Origin: Clavaria fumosa
Taxonomy: Eukaryota > Basidiomycota > Agaricomycetes > Agaricales > Clavariaceae
Direction of reading: 5' to 3'
NCBI GenBank assembly: GCA_951802425.1
Contig: OX637796.1
Location: 2,170,001 to 2,234,000 of the forward strand
DNA: 64,000 nt
The notes under the pieces were generated by a model. The model ran no database searches and was not told the origin of the DNA. It was given only the letters and a program-made list of their open reading frames with translations. Shown here one piece after another: positions 1 to 11,934 of this stretch. Each line of letters starts with the position of its first letter. Positions within the stretch are counted from its first letter, which is position 1. The position numbers were made by a program, and so were the translations under genes.

Positions 1-921
1 GGGAGTCCTCCTCTCTCTCTCACACAGCTCTATGCAGGCTCGGAGCCATGCAATCTCTTTCTCATATCCCTCCGCCATTTGGGGGGCACATGGTGCTGCC
101 CGGGTTTGGGCCCTTGGGACCTGCAGACGCGTATCAGGCAGGGGGCAGAAACGGACAGCATGGCCAGTCTGGTGGCATTGGAAACAACATCTCTCATCAG
201 CAGGGGCCCATCCTCGGGCCATGGCCACATCTGGAGTACACAGCAGAGGGGTCACAAGAGGTCGCGAAACGGTCACGGCAGGTCGCGGTAGGGTTGCGGT
301 GGGTCGCGCAGGGGTCACAGTGGGTCGCGGTGTCCGTTCCGTGAGTATCCCATCCAGTCGCCTTTGCTGGGCATCAAGCCTCTCAGCCAGCACCTTCCAT
401 TCTCCATATGTCTCTGGCATCGGGGAGACACCATAGATTCTCTCCACCAACCTCCTACTCAGGTTCAACTCCAGCCAATGGACTAGGATTCCTGAGTCCT
501 TCTCTGCACTCAACTTCGCCCGTCGGGACAGCGTCTCGAATTTCGCGAAGAACTCTGGTGCTGTCATGGCACCCTGTTTCAGCCCTGCAATATCGGCAAG
601 GGCAGTCGCACGGTCATTCGGGTCATCGAATGCACGCTTCATCTCCTCCACAAACTCTGCCCAGGTTCCGGCCTTGCCACTACCCAGGATCTCTTCCACC
701 TTCATATTCGCCCACTCTGCAGCGAATCCTTCTCCAGTAATTTTGCTCAGAGCAAAAAGGACCTTCACCAGGTCCACAGCATAGACAGTCGGGTTCGCCA
801 TAAACAGGAGGCGAAGGGATCGGAGGAATGTACGGAAGTTCCTTTTCTGCCCATCAAAGGGGGCAACAGATAGGTCAAGCCTCATAGGTTGGGCTACAGG
901 CGGGGCGACATGGTCTGCCAT
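1..921 (-). CDS. Ty3/gypsy-type retrotransposon Gag, partial
   Basis: An uninterrupted minus-strand frame of 307 codons starts at ATG 921 and runs off the left edge without a stop, so pol should lie outside the window. The N-terminal part has the capsid-like layout of plant and fungal Gag proteins: a 'PFDGQKRNFRTFLRSL' start, then Trp/Leu-rich helices around 'GTWAEFVEEMKRAF'. A Pro/Thr/Arg linker follows. Near codon 245 there is a CCHC zinc knuckle, C-FQ-C-HQTG-H-AVRF-C, matching CX2CX4HX4C. Gag packages element RNA into virus-like particles. The frame is intact with no stops, which suggests a fairly young copy. A 35-bp repeat lies just upstream and the LTR further upstream. The Gag family call is firm; the Ty3/gypsy subclass is inferred. 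Confidence 0.85.
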   Translation of the reverse strand, partial: MADHVAPPVAQPMRLDLSVAPFDGQKRNFRTFLRSLRLLFMANPTVYAVDLVKVLFALSKITGEGFAAEWANMKVEEILGSGKAGTWAEFVEEMKRAFDDPNDRATALADIAGLKQGAMTAPEFFAKFETLSRRAKLSAEKDSGILVHWLELNLSRRLVERIYGVSPMPETYGEWKVLAERLDAQQRRLDGILTERTPRPTVTPARPTATLPRPAVTVSRPLVTPLLCTPDVAMARGWAPADERCCFQCHQTGHAVRFCPLPDTRLQVPRAQTRAAPCAPQMAEGYEKEIAWLRACIELCERERRTP

Positions 922-935
922 CACAGGCCCTGGAT

Positions 936-1274
936 GCTGTAAATAAAGTTCCAGGCCTTGGGCACTCAGGATTTCTTCGATCTCTTAACAGTCCTGTCCT
1001 CTTAGGCTGCTCTTCTGTGTACTTATGTACCTATAGAACTCTTATTCTATGAAACTTTTGTTAACGTGGGGCCCAAATGGTGTCCCAGGTGGTCACTCCA
1101 CAACTCCTAATGAGTTGCCCGTGCGCCCTTCTGACAATGGTCACAGAGCAAGGGCCCTGTCCACTGGACCAGGAAACTACAGAAAGACTATGTAGGGGCC
1201 TTTCCTTGCCCTGTACACTACACGATTCACTGGTACGTAGCTGTAAAACAAAGTTCCGGGCCTTGGGCACTCGG
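936..1274. repeat. 35-bp near-identical direct repeat pair
   Basis: Copies at 936-970 and 1240-1274 differ at only a few positions (core AAGTTCC[A/G]GGCCTTGGGCACTC), 304 bp apart. One lies inside the candidate LTR and the other in the gag leader. The arrangement could reflect a template-switch duplication during reverse transcription. Confidence 0.7.
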
Positions 1275-1785
1275 TATCACTTGGGGAGGGTCACAGTTGA
1301 CTTCCTCTGGGTCTGGTCACGTGTATCTACACACAGTAAAAATTTCGCGCGGTTCTGTTACACACCGCGGGCAGGGTAAAGGAGAAGAGGATGATAGGGG
1401 CTGAGCTGTGACAACGTGTCACAGTTTGAAATTAAGGGTCCAGGCTAGCCGGGTTAGGACACGGGGCTAGGGCGGACAGGCGGATCTTAGTATTATATCA
1501 GACTGGGTCTCACACAACTTAAGCGTAAGGTCATGACGACAATACTAAGATAAGGGGAAAAGGGTACAAGAATGGAAAAGACGTAGTATATATAGCGAAC
1601 GCTTCGGCATTTGCCGGCGTTCCCACGCTCGGACCTCTCAGATCACGTGATGCGCCCAGGCCCAGGTCATGTGATCTTACGATTATGTAATCTGACCACA
1701 GCCACAGGTCATGTGACCTTCCAACAACCCTCCCCAGTTTCTCCACGACTGCACTTTGGGATGGCTTACATAAGCGATCCTAACA
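1059..1785 (-). repeat. Candidate 5' LTR of the left-edge retrotransposon
   Basis: On the minus strand the segment starts TGTTAGGATC (at 1785) and ends ACGTTAACA (at 1059), giving a 5-bp terminal inverted repeat TGTTA/TAACA and 727 bp in total. It sits upstream of the gag frame in the right orientation for a 5' LTR. It contains a TATATATA box and several near-palindromic CACGTGA/CATGTGA blocks. GGGTG (1786-1790) would be the outer target-site duplication, but its partner is outside the window. No TGG-type tRNA primer site was seen next to the inner end, so the boundary is inferred. Confidence 0.55.
1587..1594 (-). promoter_or_regulatory. TATA box in candidate LTR U3
   Basis: TATATATA is symmetric, but the placement fits a minus-strand LTR promoter. 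Upstream of it on that strand (1640-1715) lie clustered motifs ATCACGTGAT, GTCATGTGAT and GTCATGTGAC, which resemble bHLH-type binding sites. Confidence 0.4.
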
Positions 1786-2600
1786 GGGTGTTATAGGTGG
1801 TATACATGTATGCAATGCTCTGTACCATGGCCTAGCTCCCACATATTTCACTGATGAAGTAGAATGGAGTCTGGTTGGAGTCTGAGATTGAAGAAGTGGA
1901 GTGATAACTATAGATATCAGAACAGAATGGGACTGCAGCCTCAACATATGTGTTATGCTACCACATATATACATGTCCCTATTTACCAGATAGATGCAAT
2001 GCCCAAGGCAAGGTCAGAAGTTAGAGCTGAAGCTCTAGAGTCCATCACAGTTGATCAGAGTTGGTTGGATAATGTCAAGGACATTGAGGATGACAAGGAC
2101 AAAAGCTCAGAGACATTTAGGATCAAGAGATGATAATATTTGAACTGGAGAACAGGGAGATACATGGGGGTCCTTATACTGCAAAGATAGGAGTACAGGA
2201 ACAATTCTGAAATATACTGCATATCAAATATCAAGGAGGAGTTTCACCACAAGTGCCTGTGCACAATTCTGGAACATAGAGACAACAATAAGACATTTCC
2301 ATGTGTCATGGGCATCCCATTGGTTACCAGAAGAGAGGAACACCTGGAGAATGTTCCAGAACAAAGTCCATAAAGTCCAAAGATGGAGAACAGAGTCTGA
2401 GGAGACACAGAGTGGGGACCATGGACTTGCAATGAAGTGGATCAGAGGAAGCTGAAGTTGGTTTGGAGTCCAGAGTCAGAATAGTGACTCTAAAACCACG
2501 TGACATTTAAAATCATGTGATCACTGAGTCACGCCCATTATGCCGAGTTCCGCCAAAACGTGAACCTTAAATCTGCACTGTGTACCTTCGTCTGTTCTTT
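1786..2600. other. AT-rich gene-free stretch
   Basis: No recognisable gene. The base composition is lower in GC than the neighbouring genes, and ACATGTGA/CACGTGA-like words recur near 2499-2530. Its right end must hold the eS27 promoter. A short open frame at 1864-2133 has no recognisable motif and is not called. Confidence 0.5.
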
Positions 2601-2623
2601 CAACGCAATCTTCACTGTCAAAG

Positions 2624-3026
2624 ATGGTAAATCCTTTAACCAGTTTGCAAGTGTACATTACTTACCATTATGATTATGTGTAGACTATCGAAATCTACGA
2701 TCCCAGTGAAGAAACCAGGAAGCACAAGCTAAAGAGGCTGGTGCAACAGCCCAATTCATTTTTCATGGACGTGAAATGCCCGGGTATGTCTGTACCATTC
2801 GATGCATTGCAGTGTCTAACCTTGCTATGCCCACAGGCTGCTTTAATATCACCATTGTCTTTTCACATGCACAGACCGTGGTCCTGTGCTCCTCCTGCGC
2901 TAGTGTGCTGTGTCAACCCACGGGAGGAAGAGCGCGCTTAACAGAAGGTGTGTGCAGCTCGCTTCGACTTACTTTTCGTTGTATTGATCTTTATACTCAG
3001 GGTGTTCTTTCCGTAGAAAGAATTAG
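2624..3026 (+). CDS. RPS27: 40S ribosomal protein eS27
   Basis: Four exons by eye: ATG alone (2624-2626), 2684-2783, 2837-2947 and 3001-3026, joining to 79 residues plus TAG. The product is a small-subunit ribosomal protein with a C4 zinc ribbon. The signature residues are present: [10 protein letters not shown], then [17 protein letters not shown], a second Cys pair LCSSC, and the C-terminal LTEGCSFRRK. Length matches the family (about 82). The first intron falls directly after the ATG, so the start codon is an exon of its own, a layout seen in other fungal ribosomal protein genes. All introns are GT-AG and 53-57 nt. The gene lies about 840 bp downstream of the retrotransposon LTR and 200 bp before Blm10 on the same strand. 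Identification is very secure. Confidence 0.95.
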
Positions 3027-3232
3027 ACATACAGTAGTGATTTGAGGAGTCAGTTGTGCAGTTTCCCTTGCCTCATCGATCATCGAAAAAAAAAGAAGGG
3101 ACTTATTCTTACTTGTTTCAACGCTACCACCACAATCAGTGATCGATTTCCGGGTGTTTGAAATAATGATTTTCCCGCTTTTCTATAAGACGCGGGGGAC
3201 GCGCGTACGGGCCCAGCGCTTCCGCTCTTGCC

Positions 3233-6200
3233 ATGCTTGTCCCCAACATTCTCCCGATAGTTCATGTTCAGCGCCCCTCAGAGTTGATCCCTCTAATCCC
3301 TGACGAGACCCTTGAGAATTATGCAGCGTCCTTGCCATATCCAGTTGAATCGAATGAGAAGATGCAAGCGACGCTTGACTTCATCTTATCACGGCTGACA
3401 CGGTGTCTCGAAGTTAAGGACTACATCCCGGGATTCAGGCAGTGGGACAGGGTCTTCTTCAAGTGAGTCTTCTATGAGTGTCCATCTTGCCATTGTGCTC
3501 AATTAGCGCCTGGAGGTGGTTAATGCTCAAGTATCCCATATCCAAAGAGAAACGAATTAAAATTATCAAGGTCTACTTCCATGCGTGCACAACAGCAGCA
3601 ATGCCTTTGTTTGTCGTATACTTCTGTTCGGAGACTCTCCGGATACTCTTTCAGACCCGACCACTTTTATGTGTGGAAGATCTGAGGTTGCCTTGGAAGC
3701 CTGTCTACGATCTCTTGACAGCCGACATGCGTTCATCGTCTAAGTCTAGGCGGGATATGGGGTAGGATTTTGCTTGTGTGTATCACGAAGTGCGCTCATC
3801 ATGGTTGCTTCATCGCTGCAGCGGACTGCCTTTGTGGTTAGGCATTTTAATGGAGGAAACGCGAAAATATGCCCATCCCGCTGCCATCGGTGCCGTGCTC
3901 GATACTATCGTGCCCACGATTAACGGGACCAGCACACAGGTGCGCCGTTCACGAATGGCTCCAGTGTAACTCTTCACGTTCTATTCCCTCTAGAGTTTAT
4001 TATGCACCCAGTACTACCTCTTAAACTTCTTGCCCTTGAGTCACCCGCAGTTATACCTCCCGATGCTTTTCCGAATGTGGGAATCTGTCACTTCTATCAT
4101 ATACGATGGTCGCATGCTGGAATTTCTCGCACGACTGGCAATCAGGCATCTGGATCCTTCTCTGAGTGATCCAAAGAAAATAGCATCTATACCCGACGAT
4201 GAAAGGAGCATAGATGAAGAGCGGCCCGAGTGGTCGCGGCTAGAAGTACAAGACGATCACGAATGGCTCGGAATCTATAAGGACATTGGCATCTTCACTG
4301 AAGACCAGTGGAACTCACTAATGTGCAGGGGCCTTACTTTAATGGGTTAGGGTTTACAAAATTCCGCACTCATTGAATAGACTTGACCACGCTCACAGAA
4401 ATCCCTCTTGCGGACAGCGGTTCTACGACAACTGGCAACGTTGTCGACGACGACGCTCGGAATCAAGTTGAGAGATTGCCTAAAGCGGACGACGGAATGG
4501 GTAATTTCACTCGTTCTTCTCTCTAACCTACACTCGTGACTCTTCCGCCTCAGTCTCACTGGCGCGGATCATCGTCTACTCCATGTCGCCAGATGGACCG
4601 GCTACACCATCTCATCCGTCCACGCCTCTTTTCACTCCACTTCCCTCCGGCATGAATACTCCCCATCTTCGTACTGGTGCAGTCAAAGATGTTCTATCGG
4701 TCCCCCTTAGTTCAACAATGCCAGCTCCTACTCGTGCATATTTGGGAGGGTGTCGAGCACTCGATTCCTTGGCAAAATTAGTTGCTTCTGTTGAAGTATT
4801 CTTCCAACCGTCAAGTTCCGGGGGGAGATGGACGGAAGACGTTGGGTCCTTCCTCCAGAGATCTCTGATTATTGTAACTGACCTTGACCTTATAGCTCAG
4901 TATATTTCTCAACAAGGTTGTCATTTTATTCAATCGACGTGCGTCTTGGTTTCGTGATGGTAGTTCCGTTGTCTCACTACACGGACTCAGGATGGCACGA
5001 GGAGCAGAAACCTGACTGCAAAACTCCACCCGTATGAGGCAACTGTTTACGCTTCAGATCCATTCTAACCCTGCGACGCAGCATCGTCGCCTAACCAAAC
5101 AAATTAAATCGGAGCTTGTGAAGGCGCTACGAACGATGGCCCTCCTCGCCATTTTCTCTGATATCAATGCAGTCGTCTCTAACGCTCAAGAAGCGCTAAG
5201 GAATATGTGCCTTTTGGAACCTGAGCTCATTCTTCATCCTATTCTAGAGCGAGCAGTTCCATCACTCGAGGCAGTTACAGAGGTGAGATACAAAAGACAT
5301 TAGTGGTTTTGTGTGTAACGACGTCCTTTCTATAGCCACAAAGAGCCATCGCAATCATCCGAGCCCTTGAAGCTGTTACGACTGCTTTCGCATCCCGGAA
5401 ACTGTACTACCCGGGAGCCAAATTTCTTGTGCCCATCCTGCAGTTGGTTAATTCGGCAATCGACATGGTAAGTACTGTCCCATATGATAATCCTACGAAT
5501 TCTCATTTAATCACCAAGAACGAGCCTATGAAAACCGTAAGACTTCTCAAACTATTTAGACTACATGCAAATTTCACCTTTCCCAGTTCCGCACCGCAGA
5601 ATTCATAAGTTCGATCGCTCAACTCCTCAAATTTGATGACCTCACTGTTACCAATTCCTCGGAAAGTAACCAAATATACGCCGAGTCTTCAACTTCTTCG
5701 ACAGTGACACTTTTACTACCCTCTTCCCATCCTGACGAGTCCGCAGCACCAGGGTCGTATTTAGAAAGCCAAGTTAGCAGAGAGGAGGAGGACGCTCTGT
5801 TGAGAGACACAACAGGGAGTTTTGCTGATTGGGTTACCTCTTTTGTGCGTCAATTCATACAATTGCTCGAGAATCTGCCCGGAGACGAAGAGAACACCTC
5901 GGGCACCAGTGCCCTCGAAGGCTAGTTCCCTCTTTGTCGAGCAAATTTATTTATTTTTGACATTCTGATAATAGTGGGTCTGATCGACGCTGTTTCGGAA
6001 GCTTGTGGCGATGTTTGCGCCCATCTGTCGGATTCCTTGTATGATCTGGTTCTCAATTTGGTCTTCGACTATGCAAGCACAAATGTCCGGCCCACCGCAG
6101 TCCCCGTCATTTCCCGACTCGTTTCATGTGTGGCTAAGGCCAATCCTGCCAAATCGCTTGCCAGATTCTTTCCGTTTTGTGTTCGAGTCATCCGTAGGGA

Positions 6201-9200
6201 GTTGGACCATGGCGCCATCTCGTTGAGAATTAGCCGTTCTACGACCCCTCCGCGCCCATCAGACGCCACTCTTCACTGGAGTTTGTCCGATTTATATCGT
6301 TAGGATACGAGTGTCTTACATACTTATTAGATCTTAACATTCTTTTGGGAGTAACCGATCAGTCAGTTCTTATCTTACCTAGTATTTCATCGATGCTAAC
6401 CTTCCCTACAGCGACGGCAAAGCGGTCAGTCTCCTACGCATTCCGGCGATGCGTACGCAGCACCAATAGATCACTCTCCAGTTGTTACCATACAGGACAG
6501 ATCTCCTCGCGCTCTTCCGAACCCTTCACGACAAGGCATTCTCAGAAGATGGGTTTTACGGTGCCGGACGACTGGTAGCGCGCATTCTGTGTTCGCTGAC
6601 CAGTACTTATCCTTTGGACACGAGATTTGTCAATCCCGACGAGTGGGAAAGCAAGGGTAGGTTTCTATAGTGGCTGCCTACTTTTTCTCTAAGCCATCCC
6701 CACTAGAATTCCGTGAAAGTCATCACCTCGTATGGGGCAAGCTTTATGAGCTCAAGGACATCAAGATCGCGTGGCACACCCCCAATTCTCAGGAGCTCGA
6801 TTTTGCTATGGAAATATTGAAAGAGCTAGTTGAACCGACAATAGGCATTCTGGATTGTCTTCTAAAGGATGGTAAGTCCCTCAACTAGACGCGTTTAGAT
6901 GGCGGAAGCTGACTGTCATTAGGCATCGTCCAGGATGAGGATTGGCGGAATGACTTTTGTCGGTGAGTTGTGTGATTCAAATTTCGATGTTTACCCATCA
7001 CGAGGGACACATTTTTCAGTCACTTGACCTTCGTTCGCGCGGCTTTCGAAGGCATCGCTAATCTCGTGGTGGACACTATCTCCCCAAAATCGTGGGAGTA
7101 CATGAAGGAAACGAGCAATACGCCGTGTGTATTATGATGCTTGGTGTTGTTCTGATGCTCACGTATCTTTCAGTGAGAACATACCGGAGATGATCGAGCT
7201 ACTGGAACCAGTGGAATCTGGGTTCTGCTTGACTGATCCCACTGATCCTCGGGCTCAATATGTTTTTGCTTTACGACATCGCTTTGGAAACTGTCTTAAC
7301 AAGGCATCTGCTGTTCTGCGAAAGCAAGGAGACGAAAAAATCGTGGATGCAGTCTCAGTGTTGGTAAGTCATCTGCGTCGTCAATCTTGTTCGGGCTTTC
7401 ATGGTGGCAGATCGACTCTCTGCACACGTATTTTTCCTCTTACAGCGCCAATAAAGACGGGTGAGGAATGTTGTGCAACCCGTTACAATTTGATGAAGAC
7501 TTTCGATAGTTTTAACTCATCTTTCAAGCAATATCTAACCTTGTTGAATCGATATCGCCAGCACCCAGGTCAAAAGATTTGGCCAAGACGAGTTTTAGTT
7601 ATGCTTGCGAGGTTGGATCGCTTGAGTGTACGATTACATGGTACTCACTCTGTTTCAGGACCTATCACCTCGAACGGATGAGGTGGAACTCTTATCTACG
7701 GTGTCGCGGTCCTTTGGAAGACAAGCTGATAGACGATGTGATCGAGTGGTCATTATGTCGTTATTCCATGAGTGAGCTTGAACCCATATAAAGAACGATT
7801 TACTGACGAATAGGCAGTTCGGAAGTGCGTGCATTGCCCGTAGAACGGGAATTTACACCCTCACATAGCTGCTTTCTAGACGTGGCCAAGCAGTCTTGGA
7901 ATACTTGACACGAGTAAGTCTTATAACCAATGGTGCGATCACCCTCGTGGATCATCTTCTTGCACAGTTGCATGATGGCATACGCAAACGCGCCCTTCCC
8001 GTGCTTTACAAGGCGCTTCAGTGTGATAAGGAGACCGATCGCATTCAGGGCGCGCTTGAAACAATACGGATCAAGGCTATCGGTACGAAGCAAATTTATC
8101 CCCTTTCCTTCTGTATGCGGCTGATACAATGCATGCACACTAGGTTTAACCGCACTGCAAGGTGACGGCGAATGTCCGCAAATGAAACGTCCGGAATTTT
8201 TAACCTTTTGAACGCAGACCCATCGCAGGCGCGAGAGCTCTGGAAGGATTTGTTTGCCTGTCAACGCCATACTGAGGTGTGACAACTCTGTTACCGAGCG
8301 TACCTCGAGACGCTCAACTCCTGCTCGATTGATAGTCAACCGTTCAAACTGAAGTTGGGAATACGTTTGAACTGTGTGAGTCGTCCGTATAGCTTGAACC
8401 CTTGATTTATATTCACGCGTATGGAAGGTATCGGTTCACACTCGGAGCCCGACTTCCTCGTGCACAAAATAAGTAATACATCCCTGAATCGCGCTGTCGA
8501 AGATCTACAGGCTTTGCTGTCTGACCACCCCCGTGTCGAGTCATCCCCGATCGCCGCGCGTAGAACCATATGCATTCGGCGCGTTCAAATGGCTAAAGAC
8601 ACAATGAACATATTGGTGATTAATCCGCAGCGCCGACAAGTCGATGAACTAATACCATCATGTAGACATCTGACATGCTGAAAATAGCCCAGGCTTCGGA
8701 AACTCACTGGATATATAGGCTATATGCCGTAACGTGCCTCCGCTTTTCCGTGTCTTCAAGGCGAGATGTGCTATTATCCCCGTCACTCGTCACATTTTTC
8801 TTTGACGCCTTGAGGGATTACCATCCAGTCATGGTGAGTAAATACAGCAAAGTTTGTAGCAAGTTCACAGATACCTGACACATCAATACCCGCAGCGTTA
8901 TGTAAGTTTTCCTGGATTGAGATTGCTCGAGGATGCTTCGTGACTCATTCCATACAGCATGCTCATATGGGGGTGATCAGATCCTTGTCTTACATCAGAC
9001 TGAAGACCCTGTGTCGTGACGCACGTGAACTTGCCCTCCTCCAGGCCCATAACCCGCTCGAGGAAATTATCCCGATCGAGGCATCGTCTCATCATTGGGT
9101 TACAGAATTTCTGCAGAACTTCAGGGAACCTACTAATGAAAGTGGGGCGCTGTCATCGTTCGTATTGCACCGTCTCCTCTGCTTCCCACTTGACCATCTC

Positions 9201-11712
9201 TGCATCAGTCTAGTCTGCGAGCCAACTTCCGCGGGCTGGTTCTCATGGAAAAGAGAAATGACCTTCTGGCGATCACCAGACCCAGTGAAATCCACCTATC
9301 AACCGTGGGAGGAAGACAGCCAGCCCGTTATTGAAGCCGTTCGCTCGATAGTCATGGATCAGACTTTTTGGTCCGGTATGCTGAAGCATTACGAGGAAAA
9401 AAACTACGAGAAGCTCGTGAACTTGGCCCACGTGAATTGTGTCAGGCAGATATGTGAGTCTTGCTATCCGTTGAGCGGAACGCATGAAGACAAGCCTGCG
9501 TATAGTCAAGATCTTCGATGATGAACCATTGGAGGCCTTACGACCAGTCATAGAAAAATATATGGAGGATAACGAGCAAAATCGACAACGCGCAGTAGCA
9601 GAAGTGCTCGCTGGCGTCTTGCGGGGTAATTCTTAATCACTCGGCGATCAGTTGAATCTAACGAAGCTCTCACAGGTTCCGTATTCTGGCCTACGACTGC
9701 TCGAGAACGGCTATGGCAGTGGCTTATGCCCTACCTCAGGAAAGTACTTTCCGAGTTCATCACGAATGAGACCCTTGAAACGTGGTGTTCATTCCTACAC
9801 GTTTGTTCCTCCTCACTTTCTGTCAAAAACACCACCTTCTGACATTGTTCATATCAGCTCGTGTCTCGCAAGCAAGATCCACGGGATTTACGACCGCTCA
9901 TCGACCACCTGTGGGCAGAATTCAATGCTGTGGATCTCCATTCCGAATCTTTGTTCGATGCGATCAAGATCTTGCATCTCGTGGAAAGCTTCGCGGAAGG
10001 TTTCGGCTGGAAATTCACAGCTTGGGCAAAGGATTCGATCGAACGCTTTTGGCCTGAGATTCATAATGAACATCGCAACGTAAGTTGGCCCAGTAATTCG
10101 GTCTCAGTCCGTTTAACCCCTATTTAGGTACGCAAGTTTGTCGGAGTGGCGCTCCTAAGACTGGAGACACTGGTGGTAAGTTGTCCGCCCATAAGCTTCG
10201 TCAACGATCTGAATATTTTTCAAGTCACGACCGAAGCCTTCTATCCCACGCACGGAACAGTTCATCAAAGAATGTAGTGCCTCGCCACCCGACTTCGACA
10301 TACTGGGTACGCGAGGCACTTGCCTGACTTCGCGAGTCCTCGAAGTAGCAGATAGGTTTACGGCCTGGCGAGATCAGCGTTTGCCTGGGGTGCTTGCCGT
10401 CCAATCCGAATATGACAGGTATATGATTCGAAGGAGCACGTCTTGACGGATCTGACGTATGCTCAATTATAGGGTGGGCAGCGCAATCTGCGAATGGCTT
10501 TTATTATCGCTTCACAACGTCTGGGCCACAAGGACGTTTGACTACATCTTGCCTCTCCTCCCCCACCTCTTCCAATTCACCGAAGGTGTGTCCTTTCTGT
10601 TGTGTTCAAGCTATTCCTCACCGCTCCTTCCAGCGAGAGACAATCCTGACCTCGCCTCTGGTGCCGACGAATTGCTTACGCAGATGTGTGGGGTTACTCC
10701 ACCAAAGGCTCTAGTGGTACCTATCTTGGATGCCATACTCGAGGCTGTCCAGTTCTCTCCTGTATGTAGCCCGAAGTTGTCTAAGTACGCATCCGCTGAT
10801 CTAGTTGACCTGATGCAGTCCTGGAGGATACGTTCGAAAGCGTTGCCCCTAGTCCAGAGTACGATTCAACTTCCTAGGACGATTCTTCATGCTCAAGCCA
10901 TCCACAGTCTTTTACTTCCGTCAACTCCCTCTCTTCAACGATGAGAACATTGTGAAAATATTGGAGGTAAGCCACCTTCTTCTCACTGCTGGTCGGCGAA
11001 TTGAAGCCGTCTTCACAGGTCCTTTGTCTGTGCCTGGACGATGAGATAGTGGAAGTTCGAGAGCAGGCGGCAGTGTGAGTCGCATTGCCCACATAACAGC
11101 GGACAAGAATTGAATACGGCCCTCGTAGAATTCTCTCCGGGATTCTACGTCTTTCCCCGAGACGCAGTGTGCTTTCCCTCAAGGTACATTTAGATCGTTC
11201 TGAGGCCCTTTCTCCCTCGTTCCCTTCTTTCCCTATCATATGCCGATGGCTCTTTCCGTTAGGATCGCTTCGTACGCCTGGTCAAGGCTAGCCGTATCCC
11301 TAGCCGACAGGCACCTGACTACAACGAGGCGATACGTCGGCGACACGCTGCTATCCTGGGCGTGTGTGCGCTAGTGGAAAGCTATCCCCATACGGTGGAA
11401 GATTGGATGCCAGACCTACTGACCAATGTGCTAGCTGAGCACATTTTTGATCCTGTGCGGCCCCTTTTACTGTGGACAGTCCTAAGCCCTCTGAAATTCG
11501 TCGTCGTTAGATTCCGATATCGACCTCTGTGGGTAAGTGTGCTGGAAACTTTAGGAAGACCCACCACGACACTTGGAACGAGGATCGCAAGAAGTTCAAC
11601 GAAAGTCAGTTGGCTGCTTTGTCAACCTTGCTCACCGGCTTTTCGTACTGTGAGTGTATTACTTGATCTGCATCCAACCCTGTATTCTAAAAGCAAAACT
11701 CTAGACGCATAG
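3233..11712 (+). CDS. BLM10: Proteasome activator Blm10/PA200
   Basis: A giant gene with dozens of 45-70 nt introns. It encodes a HEAT/ARM-like repeat protein that caps the 20S proteasome and promotes ATP-independent peptide degradation. The start ATG 3233 leads into the conserved N-terminus (PLIPDETLENYAASLPYP; after splicing, WRWLMLKYPISKEKRIKI and EDLRLPWKPVYDLL), which is diagnostic of PSME4/Blm10. Further family blocks occur throughout, e.g. RALPVLYKAL near 8000 and QLAALSTLLTGF near 11620. The last intron (11650-11704) interrupts the terminal codons. Joining T with ACGCATAG gives ...FSYYA-stop, the C-terminal Tyr-Tyr-Ala tail that docks between alpha subunits. That intact end argues for a functional gene. 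Not every internal exon boundary was resolved, so small frame errors cannot be excluded. Confidence 0.9.
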
Positions 11713-11934
11713 AATAATCGGCTTAGATGTAGATGAGAAGCACGCAGGTGCTCGAAATTGCGTCCAATGTGAATAGAGATGATTTACAAATGATTTACGT
11801 CTTGTGCACAAAATGTTGGGAACTATACACTATGAAGCCGTAAACAATCCTTCGGGCCTTCAGGGTCTGTGAGACGACGCGGCAGATGTACATGCATACA
11901 GACGGGTCTAGTGGCGATTGATCAATGTAACGTG

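Noticed and set aside
1864..2133. 89-codon plus ORF in the AT-rich left gap
   Set aside because: No motif, no introns or promoter that would support it; composition unlike the flanking genes.
7800..8339. 179-codon minus-strand ORF
   Set aside because: Antisense to Blm10 exons whose plus-strand frame carries family sequence; composition and motifs give no independent support.
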